Assembly (NCBI RefSeq): GCF_001045675.1
Contig: NZ_LEKT01000023.1
Span: 1 to 45,653, forward strand
Origin: Megasphaera cerevisiae DSM 20462
Lineage (GTDB): Bacteria; Bacillota; Negativicutes; Veillonellales; Megasphaeraceae
Reading direction: 5' to 3'
DNA: 45,653 nucleotides
Part shown: positions 16,801-26,211 of the stretch, piece by piece
Layout of the letters: each line of letters starts with the position of its first letter
Position numbering within the stretch: position 1 is the first letter of the stretch
Translations under genes and position numbers: made by a program
Notes under the pieces: model-generated
Seen by the model: the letters and a program-made list of their open reading frames with translations, nothing else
Databases searched by the model: none
Told to the model about the DNA's origin: nothing

Positions 16801-18648
16801 AACGGCCGCGGCGGATATGTGGGCGCCAATAGCTCAACGGGGGTCGTGGAAAAGGACAGTGTAACCGATGATTTTGGACAACCTGTTGGCTATGTGTCGG
16901 TATCTCAACTGTTCCCAAACTATGACAACAGCAGTGCTCCGGTACAACCTTCTATTTCGCAGGATACGGCCATGTTGCAGGGACAAAGCCCGGAAGTACA
17001 GGCATTGGTACATGCGGCGCAGGAAACCAGTTCCGATATAGGACTTATTCTTGCCATTGCTATGAGGGAATCCGGTGGTGATACCTTAAGCGGCATTAAT
17101 ATGGCTCCTAACGGCGGCATGATGCAAGTTACCGAACAATCCGCAAGCGACTACGGAATTAATGATATATACCCACAATGGCGTGATGATATGGAACAGA
17201 ACGCATTGGCAGGTATTTACATTTTAAGCCACAAAATAGCCGAACAGGGCGGCGATGTATGGGCTGGCGTAAAAGCCTACAACGGTTCCGGACCTGCAGC
17301 AGATGAATACGAATCACAAGTACAGGGAAATTACAATTCCTTGGGAGCCGATGATGCGATAAATTTAGCGCCAACGTCTTTTACCCGGTACGCACCTCCT
17401 GGTACACAGGAAGGGTTGGATAAAAATAATAGAATAAAAACATTGGCGGATCAAAAAGCATATCAGGATTGGGCGATCCGATACCGTAAGCAGCAAGAAG
17501 AAACCAGTGTTATGATGAATAATCTGGAACTGACGGATGCGCCAGACGGCCGAGAAGCGGCAATACAGACACAGGGACAGGCTGAAATCAATGCGAATAA
17601 TGATAAATGGAAAGACTATTACAAGGCCAGTGGCGATGAGCAAGCGTCACGGGCCTATTTAAATGCGTTGAATCTAAAATCAGTAGATGAAACGAATACT
17701 AAACTCCGTGATAATCGCAGTGCAGAATATGATGAACAGAAACAACACCTTACTAGTTTGGGATATCTACAACGTTCTTACCAGCGGGATATAGATGAAC
17801 AGCAGCAAGCGGCACTGCAGAATTTTATCAGTACGCAAAAACAGGAATTAGCCGAGATGCAGCTGACTACAGCAGAAAAAACAAAGCTGGAACAGTCGCT
17901 GTATGAAAATCAGAAGAGCCTGGACACATTAATGGCGAAAACCTCGTGGAGCGGTGGGCTGGCATCTTTACAACAGGAAATGCGGAGTTATTCGCAGGAT
18001 ATTGGTTCTGCTATGACGGAAGGCTGGAACAATATCACGGGTAGTATGGAAGGTGCGTTTTCTAATTTGCTGACGGAAAATAAATCCTTTGCCGAACGAA
18101 TGAAAAATCTGTATATATCTATTGGCAATGAAATTCTGAATACAACCATGAAAATTATCATGCAGGGATTAATTATGAACTCTGTCATGAAGGCCATGGG
18201 AAGCGGTACCAGTTTTAATTTTGGCAGTGTATTATCTTCCATGGGAATTTCGGGAAATGTAGGCGGAACGTCCTTAGGATTAGATACCGAGTGGAGTTCG
18301 GGGCTATCAATGGTCGGAAGTTTTGCTTCCGGTGGTACCGTTCCCAGTGGCTATGCGCTGGTAGGCGAAAACGGTGCCGAATTAATTTACAACAAGACAC
18401 CCGGGTATGTATACAACGCACGGGAAACGTCTGATATTCTAGGCAAAGTGGCAAATGGGCAGGACGCGGGATCATCCAGTGGGGCGCATTCTGTGAACAT
18501 GACTTTGGTCAATAAATCTGGCCAAAATTTGCAGGTGTCAAACCCTTCCGTTTCATTCAATGGAACAAAACTGGTGGCTTCTGCTGTAATTGATATTGTT
18601 AAAAACAATCGGTATGGCGTACGTACCATGTTGAAAGGAATGGTGTAA
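13888..18648 (+). CDS. tape measure protein with NlpC/P60-like and lytic transglycosylase domains
   Basis: ATG 13888 lies 8 nt after AGGAAG; a GTG at 13879 overlaps that site. The roughly 1,586-residue protein is the tail ruler. It has a helical N-terminus, hydrophobic stretches near residues 605-625 (ALSGGWIGVAIATTLAA) and a coiled coil at 710-850. A C40-like domain follows (MPYLLGGDGISATDCGKLF, Cys912), then a goose-type/SLT transglycosylase domain (LILAIAMRESGGD, Glu1061, then NGGMMQVTEQ and AGVKAYNGSG). The end has Gly-rich FASGGTVPSGYALVGENGAE, typical of tape measures. The enzymes would open the cell wall during DNA entry. Confidence 0.92.
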   Translation: MAANDVQINIIGKDQATGAFQSVLQSAEKTSRGVQGLGTGVGSLNTSFRDAQSSALSFDSVLASAGGYAMAIAGVQGLGEALHATVGEAIDFYTTMQTGSISLAGSLISMGQLNGQDLTWNQSLLMSKKLMSDLSDQALVTGASTKEISDVFRGMIPNALNAGMTLDQTLKLAGTLTTTGKAMGLNGNILMRDVQDLISGKNVERTKLGALLGITGEDIAQAKQSAGGLFDFLSKRLQGEMQANQKYLESFEGRWNHLKESIARVGGVGLDTTFKAATDEMAAIANQFVKVNNETHQVEFVNPDMIEKVQAAGQVVMNFGGQVKEFANDIKGIAIPALTGLGVGIDFVSQHAAIMGEVLIGTWVARKLNTYVVDYQNAIHGAAEAQTFLGRAVIDTRNKVMEETAAMQAQRAAYLQKAQESMASIAVASTPVYGNTKNIANEIALEAQLGRQVTNTAAAEAGKMVAINTARNAFEGANAALLAGERELAIKILESNTTMEARGIAAGTMSARATQAIQLIQMGETELAQKILVTNAALDWQGNAAVSSAAKVTEGATAGKLAQAELAAVTNTTTGATIGAGIQAETMGNKMVTAGNVAKTAVGKLGTAIFALSGGWIGVAIATTLAAVELDKYMSRLKDYNKNHTFQGIDGKYYTYTQDGQVAPAMDPNGSIFGDGHGNGYATWNPGASGMGAAGPTDIPGDDVKQSILDQELAYEEQKHQEEIQKAADEQKQQQEKWLEIQKNLANDPQYQKTQQEIEDMMRQVTGKYDGEGSGKKTAAEKAAEKAAKEAAHQAQQIAEANHQYAETIKQNAQKIQQANEKIAGILASEDEKLLQYNGTQLDIDLAKNKKDWMDLAKQIHGAAVNLKTLSFSTASHTTMGGGLGAQLYSLAASKDGMPYLLGGDGISATDCGKLFVDGVAQATGVTIGRTVDNIEDYAKSNGAWHPAGDGYVPQVGDGVVVLDGGHIVMSNGRGGYVGANSSTGVVEKDSVTDDFGQPVGYVSVSQLFPNYDNSSAPVQPSISQDTAMLQGQSPEVQALVHAAQETSSDIGLILAIAMRESGGDTLSGINMAPNGGMMQVTEQSASDYGINDIYPQWRDDMEQNALAGIYILSHKIAEQGGDVWAGVKAYNGSGPAADEYESQVQGNYNSLGADDAINLAPTSFTRYAPPGTQEGLDKNNRIKTLADQKAYQDWAIRYRKQQEETSVMMNNLELTDAPDGREAAIQTQGQAEINANNDKWKDYYKASGDEQASRAYLNALNLKSVDETNTKLRDNRSAEYDEQKQHLTSLGYLQRSYQRDIDEQQQAALQNFISTQKQELAEMQLTTAEKTKLEQSLYENQKSLDTLMAKTSWSGGLASLQQEMRSYSQDIGSAMTEGWNNITGSMEGAFSNLLTENKSFAERMKNLYISIGNEILNTTMKIIMQGLIMNSVMKAMGSGTSFNFGSVLSSMGISGNVGGTSLGLDTEWSSGLSMVGSFASGGTVPSGYALVGENGAELIYNKTPGYVYNARETSDILGKVANGQDAGSSSGAHSVNMTLVNKSGQNLQVSNPSVSFNGTKLVASAVIDIVKNNRYGVRTMLKGMV

Positions 18649-18649
18649 T

Positions 18650-19003
18650 TTGGCAGATACAATCACATTTCCCGATAGCCTTATGCAGCCGTCTTTTGGA
18701 ACAACAGTTGATGTGGAGGACACCTCCATCGTCTCGAAAATGGAAGACGGCTCGGTCATTGGACGACGTAAATTTACTAAAAGCCGGAAAACATGGAAGT
18801 TGGTATGGAATGCCATGCCGACGGCACAATACAATACGCTGATGAATTTTTTGCAGAATACTGTATATTTTGCAGCGCTTACTTTTCAATTTACGTCTCC
18901 CTTAGATGAGGTAACGTATACCGTGCGGTATGCATCCAAGGAAGAATTTACCACGAAAGAAGTAAATCAAGTGAGCGGCAGTATTACCCTGACGGAGGTG
19001 TAA
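18650..19003 (+). CDS. minor tail protein, gpM-like
   Basis: The 117-residue protein begins with TTG at 18650, right after the tape-measure stop, with AAAGGA upstream. Its pattern (GRRKFTKSRKTWKLVW, then LMNFLQNT and a terminal GSITLTEV) resembles small tail-tip proteins that close the distal tube, lambda M among them. The following L-, K- and J-like genes come in lambda order, which supports the call. Confidence 0.75.
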   Translation: MADTITFPDSLMQPSFGTTVDVEDTSIVSKMEDGSVIGRRKFTKSRKTWKLVWNAMPTAQYNTLMNFLQNTVYFAALTFQFTSPLDEVTYTVRYASKEEFTTKEVNQVSGSITLTEV

Positions 19004-19005
19004 CG

Positions 19006-19620
19006 ATGCTATCCTTATCTTCTATTACAAAAGCAGAAAAAAATAAAATGAATACGGATTCTGTGATGCTGATTTTATTGGAACTACAAGTTCCGATTGA
19101 CGGCGTAGATCCCATACGCGTGTGTTATAACACGGAAGATATTACCTGGAATGGCCAGCAATGGCTTGCTTTCCCTATGGATATTGCGGAATGCGAGGAA
19201 GATTCCACAGGAAGCTATCCATCGTTTGACATCAAGCTGGATAATACGGGGCGGGCACTGACATATTATGTGGAGCAATCCAATGGAGCTAACGGCGGGC
19301 TGGTAATTCTGCGGGTCGTGAATAGCAAGAATTTAGACAGCACAACACCGGAAATCGAAGAAAAATATGAAGTATCGGAATGTCATGTGGATCAGAATTT
19401 TGTCACACTAACGGTGGGCCCGTCGTATTTACCGGATTCCAGACGGCCCATTTACCGGTATTTAAAAAATGGCTGCCGCTTTGAGTATAAAGATAAACGC
19501 TGCCAGTGCACGTCCAGTCTAGCAGATTGTCCGCATACGCTGGCAGGCTGCCGGGCTCGCGGAAACAGTGCGCGATTCGGTGGGTTTCCGGGGATTGACC
19601 AGGGAGGCATTTATGTGTGA
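19006..19620 (+). CDS. minor tail tip protein, gpL-like with Cys cluster
   Basis: The 204-residue protein has a beta-rich N-terminal half (VCYNTEDITWNGQQWLAFP) and a C-terminal Cys domain with NGCRFEYKDKRCQC, C175 and CRARGNSARFGGFPGI. The cysteines at 157/166 and 175/182 have the 9- and 7-residue spacings I recall for the lambda gpL residues that bind an iron-sulfur cluster. It would sit in the tail tip between tube and fibre. ATG 19006 follows GGAGGTGTAACG. Confidence 0.85.
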   Translation: MLSLSSITKAEKNKMNTDSVMLILLELQVPIDGVDPIRVCYNTEDITWNGQQWLAFPMDIAECEEDSTGSYPSFDIKLDNTGRALTYYVEQSNGANGGLVILRVVNSKNLDSTTPEIEEKYEVSECHVDQNFVTLTVGPSYLPDSRRPIYRYLKNGCRFEYKDKRCQCTSSLADCPHTLAGCRARGNSARFGGFPGIDQGGIYV

Positions 19621-20029
19621 TGTCACGTATGCCGATTTAATCGGTGTGCCATTCAAAAATAGAGGACGGGATATCCGTACGGGGTTTGATTGTTACGGAC
19701 TGGTGATGGAGATATACCGGCGGCACGGCATGATACTGCCGGAATTCACTGCGGATTATGATGACTGCGACAAGGTCAGTCATATTATTCATGGGCAGAC
19801 GCAAAGTGATACGTGGCAACCCGTATCTGCACCGCTGCCCGTCCCGTGTGTTGTTGCCATTCGATTCGGCGTGCCGGCTCCGCTGGTCAATCATACCGGT
19901 GTATATATCGGAGACGGAAAGTTTATTCATATTCGAGAAAAAACAGGTGTTTGTATTGAATCCATTCACAGCATCGCATGGAAACATGTCATTGCTGGTT
20001 TTTTTATGTATAAAGGATCTGCTGTATGA
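19613..20029 (+). CDS. tail tip NlpC/P60 peptidase, gpK-like
   Basis: The 138-residue protein has the C40 peptidase core GFDCYGLVMEIYRRHG (Cys27) with histidines in NHTGVYIGDGKFIHI (His94 or His106). Lambda K carries the same domain and helps the tail through the wall. ATG 19613 follows AGGGAGG and overlaps the L-like gene by eight bases; the frame is open upstream but without signals. It is shorter than lambda K because the N-terminal JAB-type domain of K is absent. Confidence 0.85.
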   Translation: MCDVTYADLIGVPFKNRGRDIRTGFDCYGLVMEIYRRHGMILPEFTADYDDCDKVSHIIHGQTQSDTWQPVSAPLPVPCVVAIRFGVPAPLVNHTGVYIGDGKFIHIREKTGVCIESIHSIAWKHVIAGFFMYKGSAV

Positions 20030-23000
20030 TTACCATCATTTGCATTAAAAATCCATTCGCTCCCTATGAAGGGCGTGAAATACACAAAATAGCATATCAG
20101 GAAGGCAAGCCGGTATCCTGGTACATCGATCCATATCTTACGCAGTATGTTCCGCTGGATAAACTGGTTATAGCGGTTAATTCCGATGAAGTAACTGGCG
20201 ACAATATTCTCCAAGATGGGGATTTTGTCGTCATATCGCCGTATATCGGCAAGGGCGGACACAAGAACCCACTATTAATAGTTGCCTCAGTAGCATTAAG
20301 TGTTGCATCTATGGGGCTCGGTGCCACTGTTGCAGGAGTGTCTTCTCTAGCATCTGCTACAGGGTGGGCCGCTATTGGCGGATATTTGACAGCGGCAGCG
20401 GTTATGTATTTGGGTGGGACCTTAATCAACAGGGTATTTGGCACTACAAAGGAAAACAGCACATCGAACCCCACCTATAGTTGGGATGGGATTACGACGA
20501 CCAGCGGACAAGGCAATGCGATCCCAATCACGTATGGGACAGTCAAGACCGGTGGTCAAACGCTCAATAAATTTGTCATGATCGACGATGATGATCAATA
20601 TTTATTCTGGCTGCTAGCAGCGGGGGAAGGCTATTTGGATATCAGCGATGTGCAGATTAATGCAAACCCAATTAGCTATTATGAACATATTTACTGCGAT
20701 ATTCGAAACGGACTGTATAATCAGGTGCGCATTCAGAATTTTAATGATACGGTTTCTACGGTGTCCTTAAATCAGGAATTATTGGATTCCGGATGGCGCA
20801 CCTATGAATTAACAGGGAATGCCAATCAAGGGATTGTAGTGCAGGTAGAATGTACGAGCGGACTATATTATGCCAATGACAACGGCAGCCTGGGTGAAGA
20901 ATGGGTCAAAATCAAGGCCCAGTATTGTGTAACCGGAACCACCAACTGGGTGACCTTTATTGATTCGGGTGGGGAAGCTCATTTTGATAAAAATAAGTGG
21001 TGGGAGGGAGAAACAAGCGATCCTAGCAGTAGTGGCCTATACAATGGAAAAATATCGGCAGCTCAAACCAGTGCCGTCCGCCGGCAATTCCGTATTGATG
21101 GATTACCTTCCGGCGCATATACCGTTCGCGTCATGGTCATTGGCCGTGGAGCGGATGTTGGGTCTACGCGCGCCGAAACGCGGATTTGGTGGAGCAGTGT
21201 GGCGGGTGTGGTGTACGATGACTTTTCCTATCCGGGTATGGGATTGGTAGGCATTAAAGGATTAGCAACGAACCAATTATCTGGTTCCCCCAGTATTACA
21301 TTTATAAAAAAGCGTACGACCATTTTGGCATATAATCCGGATACACAGGTCTACGAAACAAAGGATGCGACCAACCCAGCATGGGCGGCATATGATATGC
21401 TGCATCGAGCCATTGATATCAACGGAGATCAGAATGAAATTGTTGTGACAGGTGTGCCCGCTGATTTGATCCTCTATGACCGCTTTGCTGCGTGGGCTGC
21501 GTTCTGTGACAGTAAAAATCTAAAAATTAACATTGAAATCAATACGGCAGAAAAGATGATGGAAAGCATCAATAAAAACATAGCCGCTGTCGGGTATGGC
21601 ATTGTATTGATGTTTGGCGTTAAGTTCGGCTGCGTGTGGGATGCTGTTGTCGATACGCCGGTGCAGATGTTCGGTATGGGAAATATCATTGCTGGCACCT
21701 TTGAAGAAAAGTTTTTGCAAACCTCTGATCGGGCCAATGCAGTAGAAGTCACCTTTACCAATAAAGATAAAAACTATGAACGAGATACAGTTACCGTGTA
21801 TGCGGACGACTACGACGACGCAGATGCCTATAACCAATCTACGTCCATAACGATGGATGGCATTACCAGCTATAAGCAGGCGTATCGGTATGGTAAATTC
21901 CAACTGTATTGCAATAAGTATCTGATCCGTACGTGCGTTTTTGATGCCGCGATTGACGCCATTGCCTGCAATGTAGGTGATGTAATCGCCGTATCACACG
22001 ATGTGCCGGAATGGGCGTGCAGCGGAAGAATTACAGCAGTCAATGGCAGTCAAGTGACCGTCGGCGCGCTGTTTGATAACTATGACAGCACGGCGTCCTA
22101 TCAGTTCCAGTACCGGGCTTCGGCCAGCGATAGTATTCATTTGGTGCCTATATCGGATATGGTGATTCATGATACGGGCGTTACAGTGACCTTGTCGTCT
22201 GTTCCGGAAGATGTCCCGTCAGTTGGCGATGTATGCGATATTGCCAAAATAACGATCGGCTCCAAGCTGTTCACGGTAAAGACAATTACCCGGAGTAATG
22301 ACGGAGAATTTAAACGTACGATCACATGCTTGGAATACAACAAAAATGTATTCAGTGAAAACTATGATATCCCTACGCCAAACTACTCGACAGCACAGCC
22401 GAATCAGGCGGAAAACGTCATCAACGTGTCGGCAAAGCAGATACATTGGCTGGCGTCAGACGGGACCAAACATGCGCATTTGTATGCAACGTGGCAGCTG
22501 CCGGATGGTACGTATTCCAGTAAATTTGTTGTCTATGCGTCAACAGACAATATAAAGTGGAATCAGATAATGGAAACGGGTGCCATGGCCTGTGACTTTG
22601 ATACGGATCCCGATACGGTGTATTATCTTAAAATTAAAACGATCACCAATGTGTCCCAGTCGAGCGGCGTTACTGTTACGGTGGACGTGGGAGAAGATGC
22701 ACCGCCTAATGACGTTACCGGCCTTACGGCAACAAAAATCACATCTAACACCACCCAGGTAAAATTGTCATGGGCAGCTAATACGGATATCGACCTGAAA
22801 GGGTACCGGGTGTATGTCAATGGCGTCCTGCATAGTAATATTTTGACAGATACGACCTACACATACACTGCCGATCAATCCGGACAGTACATGTTTGCCG
22901 TGGTGGCCGTCGACAACAGCGATAACGAGTCCGCAAACCAGGCGACCGTGACGGATGTGATTACCTGCGAGCCTGCCGACGTGACGGGATTTACCGTACA

Positions 23001-26000
23001 ACAGAGTGATGCGGACCGATCCATTGCCGTATTTAACTGGGCGGCGAATAAAGAAGTCGATCTATCTTACTATGAAATACGAGTTGGTGATACGTGGGAT
23101 ACCGGGACAGTACTTGTTACCAAAACAAAAGCGACCACGGCACGCTATACGCTGCCGTGGTCGGGCAGTTATACGTTTTGGATCAAAGCCAGTAATGCTG
23201 AAGGGTTTTACAGTGCCAATGCAGCCCAGATGGGGGAACAAGTCACGTTGGAACCGGATGCGGTCACCGGTCTGGCTATGGCACAATCCACACAGGATAA
23301 ATCCAAAGCGACGCTGTCCTGGTCGGCACCGGCGGGAGGCGATATTGCCTATTATGCGGTGAAATACGGAACGTCCTGGGATGCGGGCACGTTGGTGGCG
23401 AAAACAAAAGAAATCAAGCTTACGGTCGCACTGCCCGGCAACGGAACCTGGCATTATATGATACAGGCAGTTACGGTGGCAGGCTATACCAGTACGATTG
23501 CCAGTACAGACATTACGGCATCCATCCAGCCCCTGGACGTCACGAATTTCAAAGCCATACAGTCTGCCACAGATCGGACCCGGATCACGCTGACATGGGA
23601 CGCACCGGCAGAAGTGGATGTGGCGTATTATATTATCAAAGAAGGCAGCAATTGGGATTCGGCAGTGATCGTTTCCCCCCGGGTTGCGGGCACATTGTAT
23701 GATGTGGTAGTTGACGACGAAGCGCAGCACACCTGGTTGATCAAGGCCGTCACCATAGCTGGGAATGAAAGTCAATATGCCGCAAGCGTTAGCGGTATCT
23801 ATGACCTGCGCCCCAATCCTGTTGCCAGCATTCAGGCGTCGCAGGACAGCAACAACCGATCCATCTTAAATATCAATTGGGCCGAAGTTACGGACGGCGA
23901 CTTATCTGGATACCAAGTAAAGATTGGCGACAACTGGGATGCCGGGGAACCGCTGCCGTTCACGCGGGAACTGTATGCCACCTATACATTAACAGCGTCG
24001 GGCACTTTTAAAGTGATGATTAAAGCCATGAATGCTGCCGGGTATTACTCAGATGAAGTATCCATTGCCTGCACGGTACAAGTCGAGCCGTCCAATGTGA
24101 CCGGCTTGGTGGCATACCAGAATGGCGATACGGTGGAACTTTACTGGGATAAAAGCCCGGACAATGATGTGACAGGCTATGAAATACGGGAAGGGTACAG
24201 CTTTGACAGCGGAGCATTGGTATCGACCGGGGTAGCGAATACAGACTACACCATGGCCATTGATACGGCCCGTTTTTATCACTATTTTGTCAAAGCAATC
24301 AACAGCAGCGGGAAATACAGTAAAACGGCGGCCAGTGTTTCTTTGACCGTTAGCAACCTATCGCCCCGCAATGTAATCCAAACGTTCGATGAAATTGCGT
24401 TGGCCAGTGGTACGCACGACAATACAGAATTTGGGGCTTCACTGATCAATTTCCAGACGATCGGCGGCAAGTGGTCCGATTATCCGACGACAAAATTTTC
24501 AGAAGTCGGCGGCAGCAGCGTGTTAAAGCTGGCAAAGGAAGTAACAGGGACATTTTCCAGAAATTCTGTAGCGTATAAAGAAGACGGCACGCAGGTTGCG
24601 GCAGGAGTTCCGCGGTTTGGCGCTAACGGACTGCTTATTGAAGAAGGAACAACCAATTATTATGGAGGGCAAACACCATATAGTGTAAGACATGGATCGG
24701 CAACTGTTAGCATTACTGAAATAACGACTAATGTCCCTGCCGCAGGACGCTATTGGCAAATAACTGGAGATTCCGTAGATGGAACAACGGCAAATAATTG
24801 GTGGAGTGGCATCCAACGAAGTATGCCTGCACTAGGAACATCTTTTACAAAAGGAGATAACATCACTGTCAGTGTTTGGCTTAAGTTCCCCACTACGGCT
24901 TTAGGAAAATCTGTATATGTTCAAGTCAATAAATCAGATTGGACAGAGGAATTGGCAACAGGGATTGCTGTTCCTTTGATAAAAGATGGTAAATGGCATA
25001 GATATAGCGCAACGCTAACTTTCAATGCAGATTATACGGGAAATCCTATCTTTGATATTTTTCCATACGGGTATGTTACAGATCAAAATTTCACATATTA
25101 TGTAGGAGGATATCAAGTAGAAAAGAAATCCTCCGCAACGAGTACCGTTCCGGCATCTTTTACGCGTGCGGTAGAATCACTGACTGTTCCGGGATCCGTG
25201 TTTTCTGCGGAAGAAGGGACGCTAGAATTTACGATAAATCCATTAGTAGTTGCTTCGTACAACAACTTTTTTAATTTCTATTCAGCCGGTGGTCGATTCT
25301 TGATATGGTTTGATAATAATAAAAATGTGAATTTCGATTGTGGTGCTACTAATTCAGGATTTGCGATTCCACAATGTGCAGAAGCGAATACCAATTTACA
25401 TATAGCGGTATCTTGGTCTGCAAGTGCTGGTAAACGATCTTTAGTAGTAAATGGACAATCTACGCAAGGTGATTGGTCCGCATTAGACGGCTTTTCTGCC
25501 CCCAGTGCAATTTACGTAGTAAATAATTATAGCGCATGGATTAAAAATATACGGTTTAGTAATACGGCACATTCGGTGGAGAAAATGGTTGCGGATGCAT
25601 CGTTGTCTGCGCTTCCCGTGGAAGAAGATACGACGTGTCTGCTGCGTTTGTCGAATACTCTTGACATGTATTATGGGTCAGGCATCTATACGTCAGCGGT
25701 CATTGACATTGCATCAATTATTACTTGTAACGTAACCACACTATTCACATCTTCGGTCAATTTAAAAGGTGGTAGTGCAGCACTGCAGGTGCGTACTTCG
25801 CAGGATGGGACGACATGGCTGGACTGGGAAGGATTTAAGCCGATACAGCGGACATTTCGATACATTCAATTCCGTATCCTGCTGGGAACGACAGATATCA
25901 CGAAGACGCCGGAAGTCAATCAATGTATCGTGTCAATTGATGTGCCGGACACCGATATTGCCTTAACAGCGACGATTAGCACCGGCGGTACAACGGTACA

Positions 26001-26169
26001 ATATGGGCATACCTATTACACGATTCCAGCGGTCGTTCCGGCAGCGATCGGGGAAAACCTGCATGCCGAATTGATCAGCAAAACCATGAGTGATTGCGTA
26101 ATCAAAATTAAAAATGCATCCAATACAGACGTCGGCGGTACCGCGGATATCCGTATCAAAGGATACTAA
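20026..26169 (+). CDS. J-like central tail fibre / host specificity protein with N-terminal gpI-like part
   Basis: This 2,047-residue protein starts in a four-base overlap with the K-like gene. Residues 1-75 resemble a small ubiquitin-like tip domain and are followed by a Gly/Ala hydrophobic stretch (85-145), as in lambda I. Residues 150-780 hold the J hub (NAIPITYGTVKTGG, then GDVIAVSHDVPEW). Six or seven fibronectin type III repeats span about 800-1,445 (motifs DVTGLTATK, DVTGFTVQQ, DAVTGLAMAQ). A laminin-G-like adhesin region covers about 1,510-1,880, and a strand-rich end follows. The 3' third should decide receptor choice. Confidence 0.88.
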   Translation: MITIICIKNPFAPYEGREIHKIAYQEGKPVSWYIDPYLTQYVPLDKLVIAVNSDEVTGDNILQDGDFVVISPYIGKGGHKNPLLIVASVALSVASMGLGATVAGVSSLASATGWAAIGGYLTAAAVMYLGGTLINRVFGTTKENSTSNPTYSWDGITTTSGQGNAIPITYGTVKTGGQTLNKFVMIDDDDQYLFWLLAAGEGYLDISDVQINANPISYYEHIYCDIRNGLYNQVRIQNFNDTVSTVSLNQELLDSGWRTYELTGNANQGIVVQVECTSGLYYANDNGSLGEEWVKIKAQYCVTGTTNWVTFIDSGGEAHFDKNKWWEGETSDPSSSGLYNGKISAAQTSAVRRQFRIDGLPSGAYTVRVMVIGRGADVGSTRAETRIWWSSVAGVVYDDFSYPGMGLVGIKGLATNQLSGSPSITFIKKRTTILAYNPDTQVYETKDATNPAWAAYDMLHRAIDINGDQNEIVVTGVPADLILYDRFAAWAAFCDSKNLKINIEINTAEKMMESINKNIAAVGYGIVLMFGVKFGCVWDAVVDTPVQMFGMGNIIAGTFEEKFLQTSDRANAVEVTFTNKDKNYERDTVTVYADDYDDADAYNQSTSITMDGITSYKQAYRYGKFQLYCNKYLIRTCVFDAAIDAIACNVGDVIAVSHDVPEWACSGRITAVNGSQVTVGALFDNYDSTASYQFQYRASASDSIHLVPISDMVIHDTGVTVTLSSVPEDVPSVGDVCDIAKITIGSKLFTVKTITRSNDGEFKRTITCLEYNKNVFSENYDIPTPNYSTAQPNQAENVINVSAKQIHWLASDGTKHAHLYATWQLPDGTYSSKFVVYASTDNIKWNQIMETGAMACDFDTDPDTVYYLKIKTITNVSQSSGVTVTVDVGEDAPPNDVTGLTATKITSNTTQVKLSWAANTDIDLKGYRVYVNGVLHSNILTDTTYTYTADQSGQYMFAVVAVDNSDNESANQATVTDVITCEPADVTGFTVQQSDADRSIAVFNWAANKEVDLSYYEIRVGDTWDTGTVLVTKTKATTARYTLPWSGSYTFWIKASNAEGFYSANAAQMGEQVTLEPDAVTGLAMAQSTQDKSKATLSWSAPAGGDIAYYAVKYGTSWDAGTLVAKTKEIKLTVALPGNGTWHYMIQAVTVAGYTSTIASTDITASIQPLDVTNFKAIQSATDRTRITLTWDAPAEVDVAYYIIKEGSNWDSAVIVSPRVAGTLYDVVVDDEAQHTWLIKAVTIAGNESQYAASVSGIYDLRPNPVASIQASQDSNNRSILNINWAEVTDGDLSGYQVKIGDNWDAGEPLPFTRELYATYTLTASGTFKVMIKAMNAAGYYSDEVSIACTVQVEPSNVTGLVAYQNGDTVELYWDKSPDNDVTGYEIREGYSFDSGALVSTGVANTDYTMAIDTARFYHYFVKAINSSGKYSKTAASVSLTVSNLSPRNVIQTFDEIALASGTHDNTEFGASLINFQTIGGKWSDYPTTKFSEVGGSSVLKLAKEVTGTFSRNSVAYKEDGTQVAAGVPRFGANGLLIEEGTTNYYGGQTPYSVRHGSATVSITEITTNVPAAGRYWQITGDSVDGTTANNWWSGIQRSMPALGTSFTKGDNITVSVWLKFPTTALGKSVYVQVNKSDWTEELATGIAVPLIKDGKWHRYSATLTFNADYTGNPIFDIFPYGYVTDQNFTYYVGGYQVEKKSSATSTVPASFTRAVESLTVPGSVFSAEEGTLEFTINPLVVASYNNFFNFYSAGGRFLIWFDNNKNVNFDCGATNSGFAIPQCAEANTNLHIAVSWSASAGKRSLVVNGQSTQGDWSALDGFSAPSAIYVVNNYSAWIKNIRFSNTAHSVEKMVADASLSALPVEEDTTCLLRLSNTLDMYYGSGIYTSAVIDIASIITCNVTTLFTSSVNLKGGSAALQVRTSQDGTTWLDWEGFKPIQRTFRYIQFRILLGTTDITKTPEVNQCIVSIDVPDTDIALTATISTGGTTVQYGHTYYTIPAVVPAAIGENLHAELISKTMSDCVIKIKNASNTDVGGTADIRIKGY

Positions 26170-26188
26170 CGCCGTAGGGCGTTTTTTT
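26168..26188 (+). terminator. short intrinsic terminator after the J-like gene
   Basis: AACGCC-GTA-GGGCGTT forms a tight GC stem followed by a run of seven T. It begins inside the stop codon of the J-like gene. Its three-base loop is small, so termination may be partial and allow the fibre and lysis genes to be reached. Confidence 0.6.
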
Positions 26189-26211
26189 ATTGAAGAAAGG
26201 AGCGTGATGAT

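Noticed and set aside
23062-23775. 237-residue minus-strand frame opposite the fibronectin repeats
   Set aside because: It is produced by codon bias of the plus-strand repeats and shows no start signal or known motif.
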